Assembly (NCBI GenBank): GCA_017607445.1
Contig: JAEVHH010000007.1
Location: forward strand, 558,001-622,000
DNA: 64,000 bases
Reading direction: 5' to 3'
From: Histoplasma ohiense
Lineage: Eukaryota; Ascomycota; Eurotiomycetes; Onygenales; Ajellomycetaceae
The position numbers and the translations under genes were made by a program. Shown here piece after piece: positions 1-11,385 of the stretch (position 1 is the first letter of the stretch; each line of letters starts with the position of its first letter). The notes under the pieces were generated by a model. That model saw only the letters and a program-made list of their open reading frames with translations. It was not told where the DNA came from and ran no database searches.

Positions 1-660
1 CTCCCATCCATACCTGGCCCGAATACAAGCCCAGCCACAACCCGCACCGCCATCGGCATCTGCATGGACATCAACCCGTACAAATTCCTCGCGCCGTGGA
101 CCGAGTACGAGTTCGCCACGCATGTGCTCGAGAGCGGCGCGCGGCTCGTCCTGCTGCCCATGGCTTGGCTAACCACGTTGAAGAGTGAGGAGATGGGTGG
201 TATGGGGGGTATGGGGGAGGGGGAGGAAGAGGAAGAGGCGTTGGCGTTGGCGCGGCGGCCGGATTTGGAGACGTTTAGGTATTGGCTGACACGGTTTTGG
301 CCGTTGGTGGGGGGTGGGGGGGTTAGGGAGACGGGGTGGGAGGGAAAGGGAGAGGAGGGGGACGAGGATGTTATTATCGTCTTTGCGAATCGAGTGGGGG
401 TTGAAGAGGGTGGGTTTAGAATTGGAGGATATGGGGATGGAGTGGCAAGGTATGCGGGGACTAGCTGTGTTGTAGGCGTTCGGCGGGTAGGTAGAGGGAA
501 GCGAGTAGGGCCGGGCGACGAGGCGGAGATTGTTGTGTGGGAGATGCTGGGCCGTGCTGAGGAAGGGGTCTGTTTTGTTGATACGGAGGCGGAGCCGAGG
601 TGGGTGTTTCGGATGGGGGGTGCCAGGCATGATGATGGTGATGATGAAGGACGAGGATGA
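1..660 (+). CDS. NTA1: Protein N-terminal amidase (NTA1-like), 3' part
   Basis: The gene is open from base 1 and ends at TGA 658-660, so its 5' end lies outside the window. Nta1 deamidates N-terminal Asn and Gln so that the protein enters the Arg/N-degron pathway. It belongs to the carbon-nitrogen hydrolase (nitrilase) superfamily. The visible piece carries the catalytic-cysteine segment GICMDINPYKF, followed by EFATHVLESGARLVLLPMAWL, as in yeast Nta1. The C-terminal part (VIIVFANRVGVEEG, YAGTSCVVGV, VCFVDTEAEPRWVFR) also fits the family. Acidic and Met/Gly-rich inserts between the core strands are unusual; they come from very G-rich DNA. Family call is firm; the catalytic Glu and Lys are upstream and unseen. 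Confidence 0.85.
   Translation, partial: LPSIPGPNTSPATTRTAIGICMDINPYKFLAPWTEYEFATHVLESGARLVLLPMAWLTTLKSEEMGGMGGMGEGEEEEEALALARRPDLETFRYWLTRFWPLVGGGGVRETGWEGKGEEGDEDVIIVFANRVGVEEGGFRIGGYGDGVARYAGTSCVVGVRRVGRGKRVGPGDEAEIVVWEMLGRAEEGVCFVDTEAEPRWVFRMGGARHDDGDDEGRG
195..360 (+). other. G-rich coding tract with G-quadruplex potential
   Basis: Within the NTA1-like gene the coding strand carries several runs of three to seven G separated by 1-6 bases, at about 195-226 and again at 306-360. These satisfy the usual G3+N1-7 rule for G-quadruplexes. They encode low-complexity Gly/Met/Glu-rich insertions. Confidence 0.5.
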
Positions 661-2052
661 ACGTTTGTGGCGTGTATACAATGTGTGCGTACATACGTAC
701 AGCTATGGATGCTACTACATAGATAACAAAGATGAGGGGTGTGACAGTATGGGGAATTCTAATTTTCTGATCTGTCTCATACTTTCCACCTCATCACGCA
801 ATGGCCCGAGGCTGCTGGTTTGATAATGATACACTTCACCCCTTCATGGCAAGGGATGGTAATATGATAATCGGTTGCGATGCTTGTTTTCACTCGCTGG
901 AACGGGCGGTTCCGATATTAAAAATACAATTAATAACTAATCCAGATAACATAACCCCATTCTCCCGACACTTCTTGTTCTGTTTTCTCTATTTTTGTTT
1001 TCCCAACTGATGGAGGTGGAAGATTGGTTGATTGGGACTATCTTAACAGACGCAGGTCTCTCAATAATAATAAAGGCATGGGTCAGGGCTGCCACCATCA
1101 TCTTCTATTTCATATTCATTTATATACCTGATTTTATATCCCAATCCTCAACTAACATTTTTGAACTCCTTTGTTTCTTTTTTTGGGGGGCCATAGCAGC
1201 CTTGCGCAATCCTCTATCACGAATAGTAGTTACTCTTTGAACCGTGACCTCCCTTCAGCAAAACAGAAGCCAAGCTCACCACCGCAATCACAAGCACAAA
1301 ACGCGTAAGTGGAGCAGGAAGTCCTGATTGGATATCATGGCATAGAAGAGGCGTTTTAAAACATTACTATGTTGTGATGCTAGTGGGAAAGGTGGGGAAG
1401 TAGAGGGGAATGATGCTCTTGATCCTGTTCGTTCAATTCCCTCATTCTACCCAACTATCTCCTATCTCTCCTTCTTGTGCCTGTGCTCCCCATATATCTG
1501 CTTGATCTTGTTTTCAGAAGGGTGAGGCGGATACAGCCATGTTTTCCATGTATGCAGCGCGTGCAAGGCAAGCAAGTGGGGTGCTGTGCTGTGTATGTGG
1601 TGGGAGAGAAGCTGAAGTAGATGTATGATGGACTGGACAGCAGGGTTATCCGCAATCACGGGGAGACTGCTCTGGAGGTGGTCACCCCCCCCCCCGTGGA
1701 AGCTGGCAAGAGGGTGGAGATATGCAGAGCAGCATCGTAAGTAGAAGAATAATAGAATCTTGGAGGGAGGGGGTTAGGGGAAGAGCGCCGCAGCATTGAA
1801 GACGAGAGACCATCAGGCGGGGCAGAGACTAAGTGGAAACTCGGCACGCTTGTTGCACACCCAGGCACTACTAGCACTGGAAACTGGAAGGTGTGTAGGT
1901 AGATAGGTATGGATGCATGTCTATTCATAGCCGGCGGCGGGATGCAAGTACTCGTAGTATTCCTTTCAAGTTCCTTTCCTCGGCCTCTACAACTGCCAAA
2001 ATGGGGACGGGGCTGGAGGATCGATGCGGAATCAATTAGGGCAAGCCGCGTT

Positions 2053-2058
2053 CACGTG
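2053..2058. promoter_or_regulatory. CACGTG E-box upstream of the bHLH gene
   Basis: TTCACGTGC lies about 1.86 kb upstream of the Cbf1-like start codon. CACGTG is the core bound by Cbf1-type bHLH proteins. Use as an autoregulatory site is inference. Confidence 0.25.
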
Positions 2059-2500
2059 CAGCTGCCCCGGGCGCACGGGCCTCGAATGCACACCCAACGC
2101 ATTCAAAAGAGGGTTAGCGGAGTGGCCCAAAGAGGCTAGGCAGGGCGCGTGATCCGAGGGCGGTGCAGAGCCAATCAGACGCGGGAGGGACGAGTGGACG
2201 GCTGATTGGTCAGCCAGCCACACGGCAGCCCACGGGATTGGGGCACATGATCCGCCGAGGAGGTGGAGAAAGGAAGTGGAAAGTTGATAAGATGATATCG
2301 ATGTTGATGAAGGCGGTGGTGATATCTGCCAATCTAACGCGGGGGTGGTGGACATAGAAAGCGGGTCAGAAATGAGATAAGAAGAGACACTGCAACTATT
2401 TGTCCTGTTCTTTGCTGCTGTATTACTGCGTGTTGTGCCTACTCCGCCCACCGTAGCTGGCCTGTCTTAATAAGCGAGGCTCCTCCTCCTCCGCCCTCGC

Positions 2501-2506
2501 CACGTG
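2501..2506. promoter_or_regulatory. CACGTG E-box at the start of the CT-rich leader
   Basis: GCCACGTGAGT lies 1.4 kb upstream of the Cbf1-like start codon, where the CT-rich leader begins. It is a second core site for the product of the same gene; function is inferred only. Confidence 0.3.
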
Positions 2507-3912
2507 AGTCCTCTTCTCTTCCTCCAGCAGCAAGCGGACTGCGAGTGTCTGTATAGCAGAACAGAGCTTATATACCACCGTCCATTCCGCCATCTCCCCC
2601 GGTTCTTGCGCCTGATTTCTCGCCGCTGCTCTCTATTCTCGTCATCCCCAAGCACACCGTTTTTATTCATTTTCTTTCCTGCTTTTTGCAGACCAATACC
2701 AAATTCCATCTCCCTATCTATATCGAATCCACTCCCCAGAGAGCAGGTGACCTGTTGTCACCTGATAAAACCGCCAGCGGGTAAGTCAAACAGATCGCGA
2801 TTCGCGGCTTCAAGAACCTCATCTGCTTCATCTCCGGCATCCCAGGCATCCCCTGCGTCCAACGTCGTCTGCTTCGTCAAGTTCAAAATCGTTTTCTTCT
2901 GTTTCCTGTTCGCGAGTTTTTCTCGCATCAATTGCCCAAATTTCTCTTATCATGTCTTCTCCTGACCTCCTCATCCCCCGCTACCCTCCCCAACTATCAA
3001 GAGCATCATTATTTCCCCCTTCCCGTGACCCTTGAATAGCGTCGCCCGTTCTGATCGCGCGGTGTTTTTCTTGTGTGCGATGGCCTGGCCCTTCTGAGAG
3101 ATTGCCGGGCCTTGCTTGCTCTGTACTCGATTCGCGATCACTATTACCTCCCCCCGCCTCAAACGCGTCTATCAAGCCGGCCTCCAGCTAACCTACGGCT
3201 GTCACCTGTTCAGAATATAAAAGGATCCAAGTCCTCGAAAAGTACGGGTTTTACGTTGCCCATCTATCCAGATTTGCCATCTCAGTGTGGTGGGCTTTCC
3301 CCCGTCCCTTCCTTTATTTTCGTTGTCCTTCTTTCCTCTTATCACCCCTCCATCGAACGGGTTGCACATTACGCCTGGATATCACTCTTCTACCAACTTA
3401 TCACATTTCCGGGCTCTCCCTGGGATATTTCATTCGTCGTTCTGTTGCCACAGCTGTTTTACCACGGCTGGTGACACAGCACGGTCAGTGCGAATGGGTG
3501 CTCCGGCCACTATTTCCTCTCCTGGCCCTGCTGTGTTTCCTCGGTCTCAGAGGACAATGAGTCTTCTGCAGCACTGCCTCAGTGGGGGTGTGTAAGGGGA
3601 TTTGCAACCTATCCTGTTTGCGGATCGTCTAGCTCGAAATTGAATCGGAGCACCCCGCCGCCTCCATTTTGGCACCCATGTCGGTCGGGTGCTTTCCTTG
3701 CACAAAACCCTTTCAATCTCCAGTATTTGGTGCTGCCCGTTGGAGATGGATCGACTCCCCTTTTTTGACGTGACCCAATTGGAGCTGTTTCCCCGAGCTG
3801 GAAATGTTTCTATCACTTGTACCATAGCGTTGTTTCCCATTTCGTGCGACAATGCTGCTAACATACCTGTAAATTGATGTAGATACGCCGGAAGAATTAG
3901 CTCCAACGAACT

Positions 3913-4919
3913 ATGTCCGACCAACAAATGAATCCCACAGACGGAACGACGGGCTCCAATAAGAGAAAGCGTGAAATTATGGACGCTGGCGACGGACAGC
4001 GTATGACACGCTCTGCCCATGGGCAAAGCTCCAACGGGAATCTCCATGGTTCGTTCGCATGCAGACACACCCTCAACCATCTTGCCACATTCAAATAGCT
4101 ACATGGCAAGTAACTAACATTGTGCGTCCATCAGGATACGACACCCATGGCCTGCCCGCCAACACAACTGAGCTCAGCCAAATCGATCAACAGCTCTTAC
4201 AGCATGTAGGAAATCAGAATGGGGTGTCTGACGACAACGCCATGACAGCCAAGGCTGCTTTGGCCGCACACAGCCCACAGTCCAAATACCCTCCGCCAGA
4301 TCCAAGCTTCGAGAACAACGCCGCGATGACCCACGGTCTCACGTTCCCCGAGGATGTTAACCAAGTTCCCATGACCAACGTGCATGGCCACTCGACCGCT
4401 GCCGCCGTCTATGCGGCGCGCGAGGCTCAGAATATCAACCCAAAACCAACGGTCGGGTCTGCAGAGTGGCATACCATTCGCAAAAATAACCATAAAGAGG
4501 GTGAGAGATGACCATTCTTCATTGCCGAATAAATACCCCATCACCTTCTAACCTGAACAATAATCCAGTCGAACGCCGCCGCCGCGAAGCAATCAACGAA
4601 GGCATCAACGAGATCGCCAAGATGGTCCCCGGCTGCGAGAAAGCCAAGGGCTCCATCCTGCAGCGCGCCATCCATTACATCAACAAGCTACAAGATGAGG
4701 CCAAAGACATGGCTGCGCGCTGGGACACGGCCAACATGACCACCAACCACGCGCTGGCGGAGATCAGCGCGCAGAACACGAAGCTGAAGAGCGAGGTAAA
4801 TCGGCGCAGCGAAGTGGCGAGGAAATGGATTCAGCGGTGTAGAGATGCCGGGCTGGAGTTTGATGATTACGAGGACGATGAGAAGGATTTGGGGCTGTTG
4901 GATGTTGATGGGGGTGGGG

Positions 4920-4951
<32 letters not shown>

Positions 4952-4993
4952 CAGGTGCAGCAGGTCGGACAAGTGGGGATTGGGCAGGAGTAG
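3913..4993 (+). CDS. CBF1: Cbf1-like bHLH transcription factor
   Basis: Three exons, 3913-4048, 4135-4500 and 4569-4993, join in frame to 308 residues. Introns are GTTCGT..CAG and GTGAGA..CAG. Near residues 163-215 is a bHLH domain of the Cbf1 type: the basic region contains HTIRKNNHKEVERRRREAIN, the helices are INEIAKMV and GSILQRAIHYINKL, and a leucine/heptad segment follows. Cbf1 binds CACGTG; in yeast it acts at centromeres (CDEI) and at sulfur amino-acid genes. The second intron splits the basic region between HKE and VERRR. The C-terminus is acidic and ends in a polyglutamine tract encoded by a CAG repeat. The N-terminal 150 residues are low-complexity and weakly conserved. The start is the first in-frame ATG after a CT-rich leader. 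Confidence 0.9.
4922..4954 (+). repeat. CAG microsatellite encoding polyglutamine
   Basis: Eleven consecutive Gln codons, nearly all CAG with one CAA, form a polyglutamine tract near the C-terminus of the Cbf1-like protein. Length variation between strains is likely. Confidence 0.9.
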
Positions 4994-6691
4994 GAGGCGA
5001 AAGATGTTGAAAAATAAAATAACTTTTTATATTGGGTTGTTGGGTCTGGGTTTCATTTTATTTTTCAGTTTTCATCCTGTTCCTCTCCCACGCCGTCTTT
5101 TGTGGTTTGCAGTTTTTATTTCTTTCCTACATAACCTTTTGTCTCAACTTTTCGTACGGGGTGTTTGTTTTTATTTTTAATTTTTTCTATTGTTTCTGCT
5201 GTTTTTATTGTTTTTGTTATTTTACTATTACTATTACTATTATTTGTGAGTTCTGTTTTCTCTGGAATGTCGTTCTGCTGCTTTTTTATAACACAGCTTC
5301 CTCTTGCCCATGTTTCGCAGGGCCACCCTATCTATCCCCCTTTCTATTTCTATTTCTTTATATTTTCCCAGCCATGAACAAACCCTTTATCCCTTTCTAT
5401 TCTCTTATTTCTATGTTCTTATCTCACTTCTGTTATGTTTGTCGAAACACTGGCTGGCAACGAGTTGATTTTATACTTTTGTTTTATATTTTTACATGTT
5501 TATCATTTCTTTTTAATTGCTGAATTTTATTTGATTTATTTGCTATGATTTTACGTGTCCTTTTATTTTTTTAAATTATCTATTTTAATTTGAAGGGTTT
5601 GTATTTAAAAATGAATTCGTTTCTTTTTTCCCCACCTCCCCCACCCCCTTTTTTACTTTTCTTTTCCTTCTTCCAGTTGACATGAATGTCTACCTCCCTT
5701 TGGTCCCCCCTTTCGCCTCCCTTGCGTGCACCAATTATTCTTCCCGGTTCTAAAAAACCAAAGGAATCCCCTTCCCCCGCTTTTCTCTCCGTCTTCGTGC
5801 TAAATTTGGTGAACTGATCCAGTAACTATATTATATCTAGCTCATCCTTGATTTATTTCTTTATCTTTGGACTTTGCTGCCTGCTGCTCTGCGTGCATAA
5901 TGTTATTCTCCCCTTTCTGTTTTCTCCTATCGCGTCACTATTTGCTTTTTTCCTACTTACTTCACTTGGGGAAGGAAAGAATGAATTACATATAAATAGT
6001 TAAAGCAAATTGATGATATTTGAAATTTACAGAAACTACAGTTAACGTACAAGGCTAGGTAAGTTTTTAGCGGTGTTGTTGGTATGGATCTACTTGGTCT
6101 ACTGACCTACCTACCTACCCATCTGTTTTATTTATTCATTTGTCTGTATGGTGTGTGGTATTTGGCCATTTGTTTATATATGCATGCATGGATGGATGTA
6201 TGTATGTATATGCACGTGTATATGTGTGGCTTGCAGGTGGCGATTCTGGTCTGCGGGTTTATTTCGTTCCAGAACGGACTGGTTGGGCATTTAGGAAAAT
6301 CGGTCGATGGAGTTTGCTGGAGGGGGGCCGCAGCGTATTACGGCCGGGAGATATATTACTTACTATCTAGGTACAGCCGGTGTTGAGGGAGGAGATAGGG
6401 TCATCCATGATGAGAGTTGGGGGTCCTACGCATTAGTAATAGATGGGAATTGGAGTGTTGTGGAAGTGAGACAGAGCGATCGATGTGTTTTGCTACATGC
6501 CAGAGTATATAATAAATATGCCATCCCCATCGGCGGCGGAAGATGGGGTAGGTAAGGTAACAATAGAAAAGTGAAGCAAGCTCTGAGAAAAAAAAAAAAA
6601 AAAAAGGAAATGAAATCGCCAAAACAGACATACACACATACACACACGCAACTGATATTCCTTCGCCATTCCATACTCCCTTTCCCACACA
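4994..6691. other. AT-rich convergent intergenic region
   Basis: This is the 3' flank shared by the bHLH gene and sec8. It is T-rich on the + strand to about 5900, with many TATTT/TTTTA stretches. Then come tgtatg-type simple repeats near 6190-6215 and an A19 run near 6586. No gene is supported; short frames here are T-run artefacts. Confidence 0.5.
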
Positions 6692-9600
6692 CTACGAATC
6701 CCACATAAACTCACTCAACCTCAACAACGCATCTCCACAGGCCCTCTTCGCTGCCAATAAGTCCTCTCGACTACTCTCCCGGCCCGCAGGTCCCTTCAGA
6801 ATCGCTGAATAGCACAATTCCACCAACACCCTCATCTCCTCATACGTAAACGGCTCCCCATTGCCCGCCTGCAGCGCCTTCTCGGTCCCGTGCGTCTTGA
6901 ACTCTTCCTGCTCGGCCTGCGCATTCTCGAGCGCTTTCTCCGCGCCATCGAGGAACCAGTCGAGGAACTTGGCGGAGCGGGGGAGGGCGACGATTTCCTC
7001 TTCTAGTCCTGGCTCCGGTTGCGAAGAGGGCCTTTTGGCAGCGGTTTCTTTGGTGGTGTGCGAGGATGAGGATGAGGATGGCGGTGGTGGTGAAGGATGT
7101 ACGATGATGTTTTTCAGATTCTGTTGCAGGACTAGCACGTCGAGTTGGAGGCGGAGGGCACCGTTGTGGTTCATCGCGCCTATGAAGCGCGTTGCAGAGA
7201 TAAAGGCGCGGTCGATCAGCTGTGCGAGGCCGGAGGTTATGAAGCGGCATTCGTTTGGGCCGAGGTACATGGCGGCGTTGGCGTCAAAGGTGATCAGGTG
7301 GTTGTTCAGTTCGATGATTGCGGGCGAGGCGGAAGATGGCGGGGCTAATAAGACGTGTGGCAACTCTGTAGCTTTTGAGGAGGATGGTGGGGTGGCTGGG
7401 AGGGCGGAAGGGGATGTGTTGCTTGAGAGGCTGCGGGTGACCATGTGGATAGCGCCACAGCGGATGTCGATGTGTAGGGTTAGTAAAGCCGTTAGGGCGA
7501 GATCCTGAAGAGATTGCAAGGTGGTATCGAAGATAACAACGGAGTCTTCGGTCATGGGGAGGTTATTCGGGATGCTAGAGCTGTCGCGATTGTGATTCAT
7601 GGAGGAGAGGAGCGTCCAGCGTCGTCTGAGGGGGATTCGACCAGTAGATTGGAGACGGTTCGAGTCTGTTTCGTGGGTTGTTATATGGCGAAGTCGCGAG
7701 AGGCTGTTGACAAGCCATTGCTGTTTATATTTCGTTAGAAGTGTTTCTTGAGAATTCGTGGAACTTATTCAATACATACCATGCTGTTGTAAAGGAGAGA
7801 TAGCGAGAACACGGTTTTGGGGTCCGAAACGATGTCATACGACTCTAGAGGCGTTTCGTTCGTGTATTTTATAAGGAGATCGATTTCCTAAGGAAGTTAT
7901 ATCAGTAACATACTTAGCTAGAAACCTCGTGCCAGAGAAAGGGTAAGCACTTTAGCTATCAATTTCTGTCGTTGCTTGTCATCGGTGCATTCCCACAGCT
8001 CTTCTATGGTTTCTCGAATTTCCCCAGATTCAGCGTATGCAGCAGCAGCTTTCGAGTGCAGCCCTTCGGTATGTTGGGCAGAGACACGCGCAACCAGTGC
8101 TAGATATACTTTTTTGTTAGCTTTTTTCAAAGTTTAAAATATATTGAAGTATATCAGTAGTACCTTTGTACATGCCATAACATTTATCATAATAAGTTAC
8201 AATCTGGTGTATAACTAACTGTGTGAAAGCCTGATCATGAGGAATTCTGTTGAGCATTTTGCAAAACGTTTTGACAAGTTCCATGAACGCAATTGTTCCC
8301 TGAAAAAGGGTCAGATCGAGCTCAAAAGATGTATAGATCAGAGTATCAAGATACATACTTTAAAAATGGGCCGTCGTGAAACCCTTGTCCACTGCGGATC
8401 CTCGGTAAATGCATCTAGTGCAATAAAAGTCATCGCGCAGAGGTCTGTTACAGCTTCATCCAGCTGTGGCTGGAAAACATTGATCAGGAAGTCATCGAGG
8501 AAGGAAGTAAGGGTGCTCATGACGATATCCGAAGTGAGAGGGACAATGTCTTTCAATCGTTGAATGAAAGAGAGGGATGGAGGAAGAAGTAGACTCATAT
8601 TAAAAACGCTGGGTTCGATCAGGAGCTTGTGTCCGGTCCCAGAATTTTCTTGCCTTGATCTGGATGAGTCGGTGGTAGATGTTTTTTGGCGGGATTTCGA
8701 CACAAGGCCGGGCACTGATGATCTCAGGATCTCCTCTAGCTCGTTCTGTTCAGCTTTCATATCTGATGATTTCTCATCTACTTCGGAGAGTTTGAACAAT
8801 TTCTGTATTATTTACTTGTTAGCATCTCCAAAGGAACATATAATCATAAAGCTACATACCTTCGTTCTATCTCTTTTGTTAGATGTCTGTGTGTATTTAT
8901 CATCAGAGATATTAGATTGAGCCCGATAGCTGACTTCTCCATCTGTAGCTAGGTAATCGTGCAAAAGGGACCGAATCTAGCAATTGAAAGTTAAAATACA
9001 TCTCACTACAATAGGGAATTGGGAAAAAAAGAAATTAACTCACCTCGCTTTGGTACAGTTTCCACAACTCCTTGAAACCACCTGTGAGCGACCCAGACTT
9101 CCGAATGTTTTCCCGCTCCACAATTCCCGCAACGACATCATGTACGATGCGGTGGCCTTCAGCAATAGCCTCGAATTTCGCATAGAGATTCCACATAAAT
9201 TCTGACAGAACATATCCCCTGTCTCCACCCAGTTCGTTAGGCATGCAACGAACCGTGCTGTCTCGTGGCTGTTGACTTCGTCTATGGTCAGGATAGCGGG
9301 CTGCGACTTCGGAGCCTGTCTTATCGACAATAGCGAAAAGCTCAACCGGGAGTCGTTGTTCGATCCGATCGACAGCAAGTTCAAGATTGCCCATTTTGTT
9401 TAACGCCTCGATGACCACGCGTATATAATGGAAAGTATCAGTCTCCGGATTACGCGAGGCATCTTCCGCGACGGGTGTTTTCATATCCAGGTTGGCTAGA
9501 AAATGGTAAACTGGTCTATCCCAGTGTGTCACATTACCTAGTCCTGGTGGCTTTGGTCCACCTTTGGCTTCGTCACCAGTTGTCGGCTTCCAGCGGTCCT

Positions 9601-10766
9601 GGCAATACGGAGATTTAAGATACAAATGATCGTGTAGCTCTTCGATCAGGATATCTGTCAACGATAATTCCTGGTTGCTGAAATATGTTCGCAAATCTCG
9701 AAGACCTCCGATTCCGTCAAACTCCGGCTTATTCACAAGCCGCAGCGCATCTTTGAGGATTTCTACCGCAGCAATAAATCTCTTTTCCGATACACGTGCT
9801 TCTAGCTTTTCCGGTAATGATTGGATATTTTCGATCTGGCTGAATAATTGTAGTATATCATCGTAATTCTGAGAAGCCGTCGCAAGTCCTTTCAACTCTG
9901 GCTTCGTTGTAAGTAACCCCGCTTTAGCTTCAGCCAGGGTCCCTTTTAGTATTCGAAGGCGGTTTTGCGAACTTTGGATACTTGACTGGATAGTATGATA
10001 AGTTCCAATAGAACTATTGAAGCCTTGGTGATGTTCTAAAACAGAATATTTTTAGTAATTGCACAGGTAAAGCATGTTTGGGGCGCGGGCATAAGATCCA
10101 ACAAACCATTGACAATCGATTTCAAAGATTTTTGTATTTGCTTATATGTGCGTATGAAATCGGGCTCTCGATCCGCCTTGCCCAGAGTACTTGAGTCCAT
10201 CAACTGCAAGCCAATTTGAACGGGTATGCAGTCATCGGTGGCCATAAACTCCCAATCCTGTTGTATCATTCGGAGGACATCTATTACACAAAAGCCCAAG
10301 TCAGCTCACGAGCAGCGTTAACGGGCTTCACAAACTCTGGAAAACGACTTGTGAACACCACCCGAATCCCTTCAGGAGTATAACGAAACATACCGTCGAT
10401 CGGTTGCGGTCCACTCCTTCCAGAGGTAGCATCGGACCTATTCCTATCCTGACTCTTCCCACGATCACCGTATCTCGTTTCGTCTCTACCACCACCAATA
10501 CTCCCCGCGGTTCCCGTTTCAGTATCATACCGCCGCGGGCGGGAAGAGGGGCGGAATTGTTGTTCGGAGCTCTGGAAAGAGGCTGATGAAGCCGCGGAAC
10601 CGTTTTCATAGAACCCGCCGTAGCCACCAGCGCGACGCTCCCGGGAGGAAGAGTATCCGGCGCTTGACACGGTTTTCAGTGAGGCATTGTCCCCTCTGTA
10701 AAGTCCGTAGTCTCGTTCGGAGCGGCCTGACGACGGTCCGCCGCTGGGGAGGCCGGTTCTGCTCAT
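6692..10766 (-). CDS. SEC8: Exocyst complex component Sec8 (EXOC4)
   Basis: Nine exons join in frame: 10766-10394, 10280-10107, 10035-9044, 8976-8860, 8802-8359, 8299-8164, 8099-7951, 7887-7780 and 7720-6692. The product is 1173 residues, normal for fungal Sec8. Sec8 is a rod-like subunit of the exocyst, which tethers secretory vesicles to the plasma membrane at hyphal tips and septa. After a basic, Ser/Arg-rich N-terminus comes the conserved IDDVLRMIQQDWEFMATDDC segment, created by joining exons 1 and 2. Then follow SLTDILIEELHDHLYLKSPY and PLESYDIVSDPKTV. The C-terminal part contains LGPNECRFITSGLAQLIDRAFI. The intron 7 donor is a weak GTGCTT, chosen because it alone keeps the frame and the family alignment. 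Confidence 0.93.
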
Positions 10767-11385
10767 GCTAGATCGAAGAGGAATATCGGTTTAGGCCTTC
10801 CGGGACTGGGTTTTGGGAAATGAAATCATGTTGGTCGGGGAGGTGTCGCGACCTAATTCTGAGGTTTTACCTGACGGTCGAGTGAGGATATCTAACGGTT
10901 CTCGTGTGGTTTGTGTTGTGCAAGTTGTTGGAGCGATGTCATGTGAGGTCAGGGGGTTCCAAGGTTGTGGATATAAGCGCTAGTTTGAACTACACCAGCT
11001 CCTTATTGCGCTGCGACAAATATACCATTCGCACTCAAGATATAGTGTCAAGCTTCGGTTGAAATTCTATAACCAAGGACCATTATTTATCATAAATTGT
11101 ACCGGAAAGACTACCCTGATATTCATTATTCGACCTGGGTCTGCTGGAAACCTCAAAAAGGAATAATTATATACAGTCTCAACTGCTGCGCGGTGCTTCT
11201 ATATACAAACAGTTCACAGAACTGATCGTACAAATTGGGAATACCACGAGAATAGTAAAGTTACACATGGATGGACAACATTGACATATTTGTATACACC
11301 AAAACCACTGATACCCATGGTGGTTGCTTGTATGAATAAAGAATTCGATCTATTTAACATTCCATGCACAGACCCGTCAATTCAC
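10767..11385. other. Sec8 promoter and 3' flank of the aminopeptidase gene
   Basis: About 620 bases between the sec8 start and the Xaa-Pro aminopeptidase stop. They hold the sec8 5' region and the probable polyadenylation region of the neighbour. I see no gene or repeat. Confidence 0.5.

Larger units (their letters stand above)
661..3912. other. Long intergenic region and probable CT-rich leader of the bHLH gene
   Basis: No convincing protein gene is seen in 3.25 kb. Bases 661-2450 are ordinary mixed sequence with a C10 run near 1687. From about 2480 to 3560 the + strand is strongly pyrimidine-rich, typical of fungal promoters and long 5' leaders of regulatory genes. Several short ATG frames lie there and could act as upstream ORFs of the bHLH gene starting at 3913. 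None shows codon structure or homology that I recognise. A 5' UTR intron cannot be excluded. Confidence 0.5.

Noticed and set aside
5032..5523. 163-codon Phe/Cys/Leu-rich frame after the bHLH gene
   Set aside because: Pure T-run composition in 3' flank; mimics membrane segments without real protein pattern.
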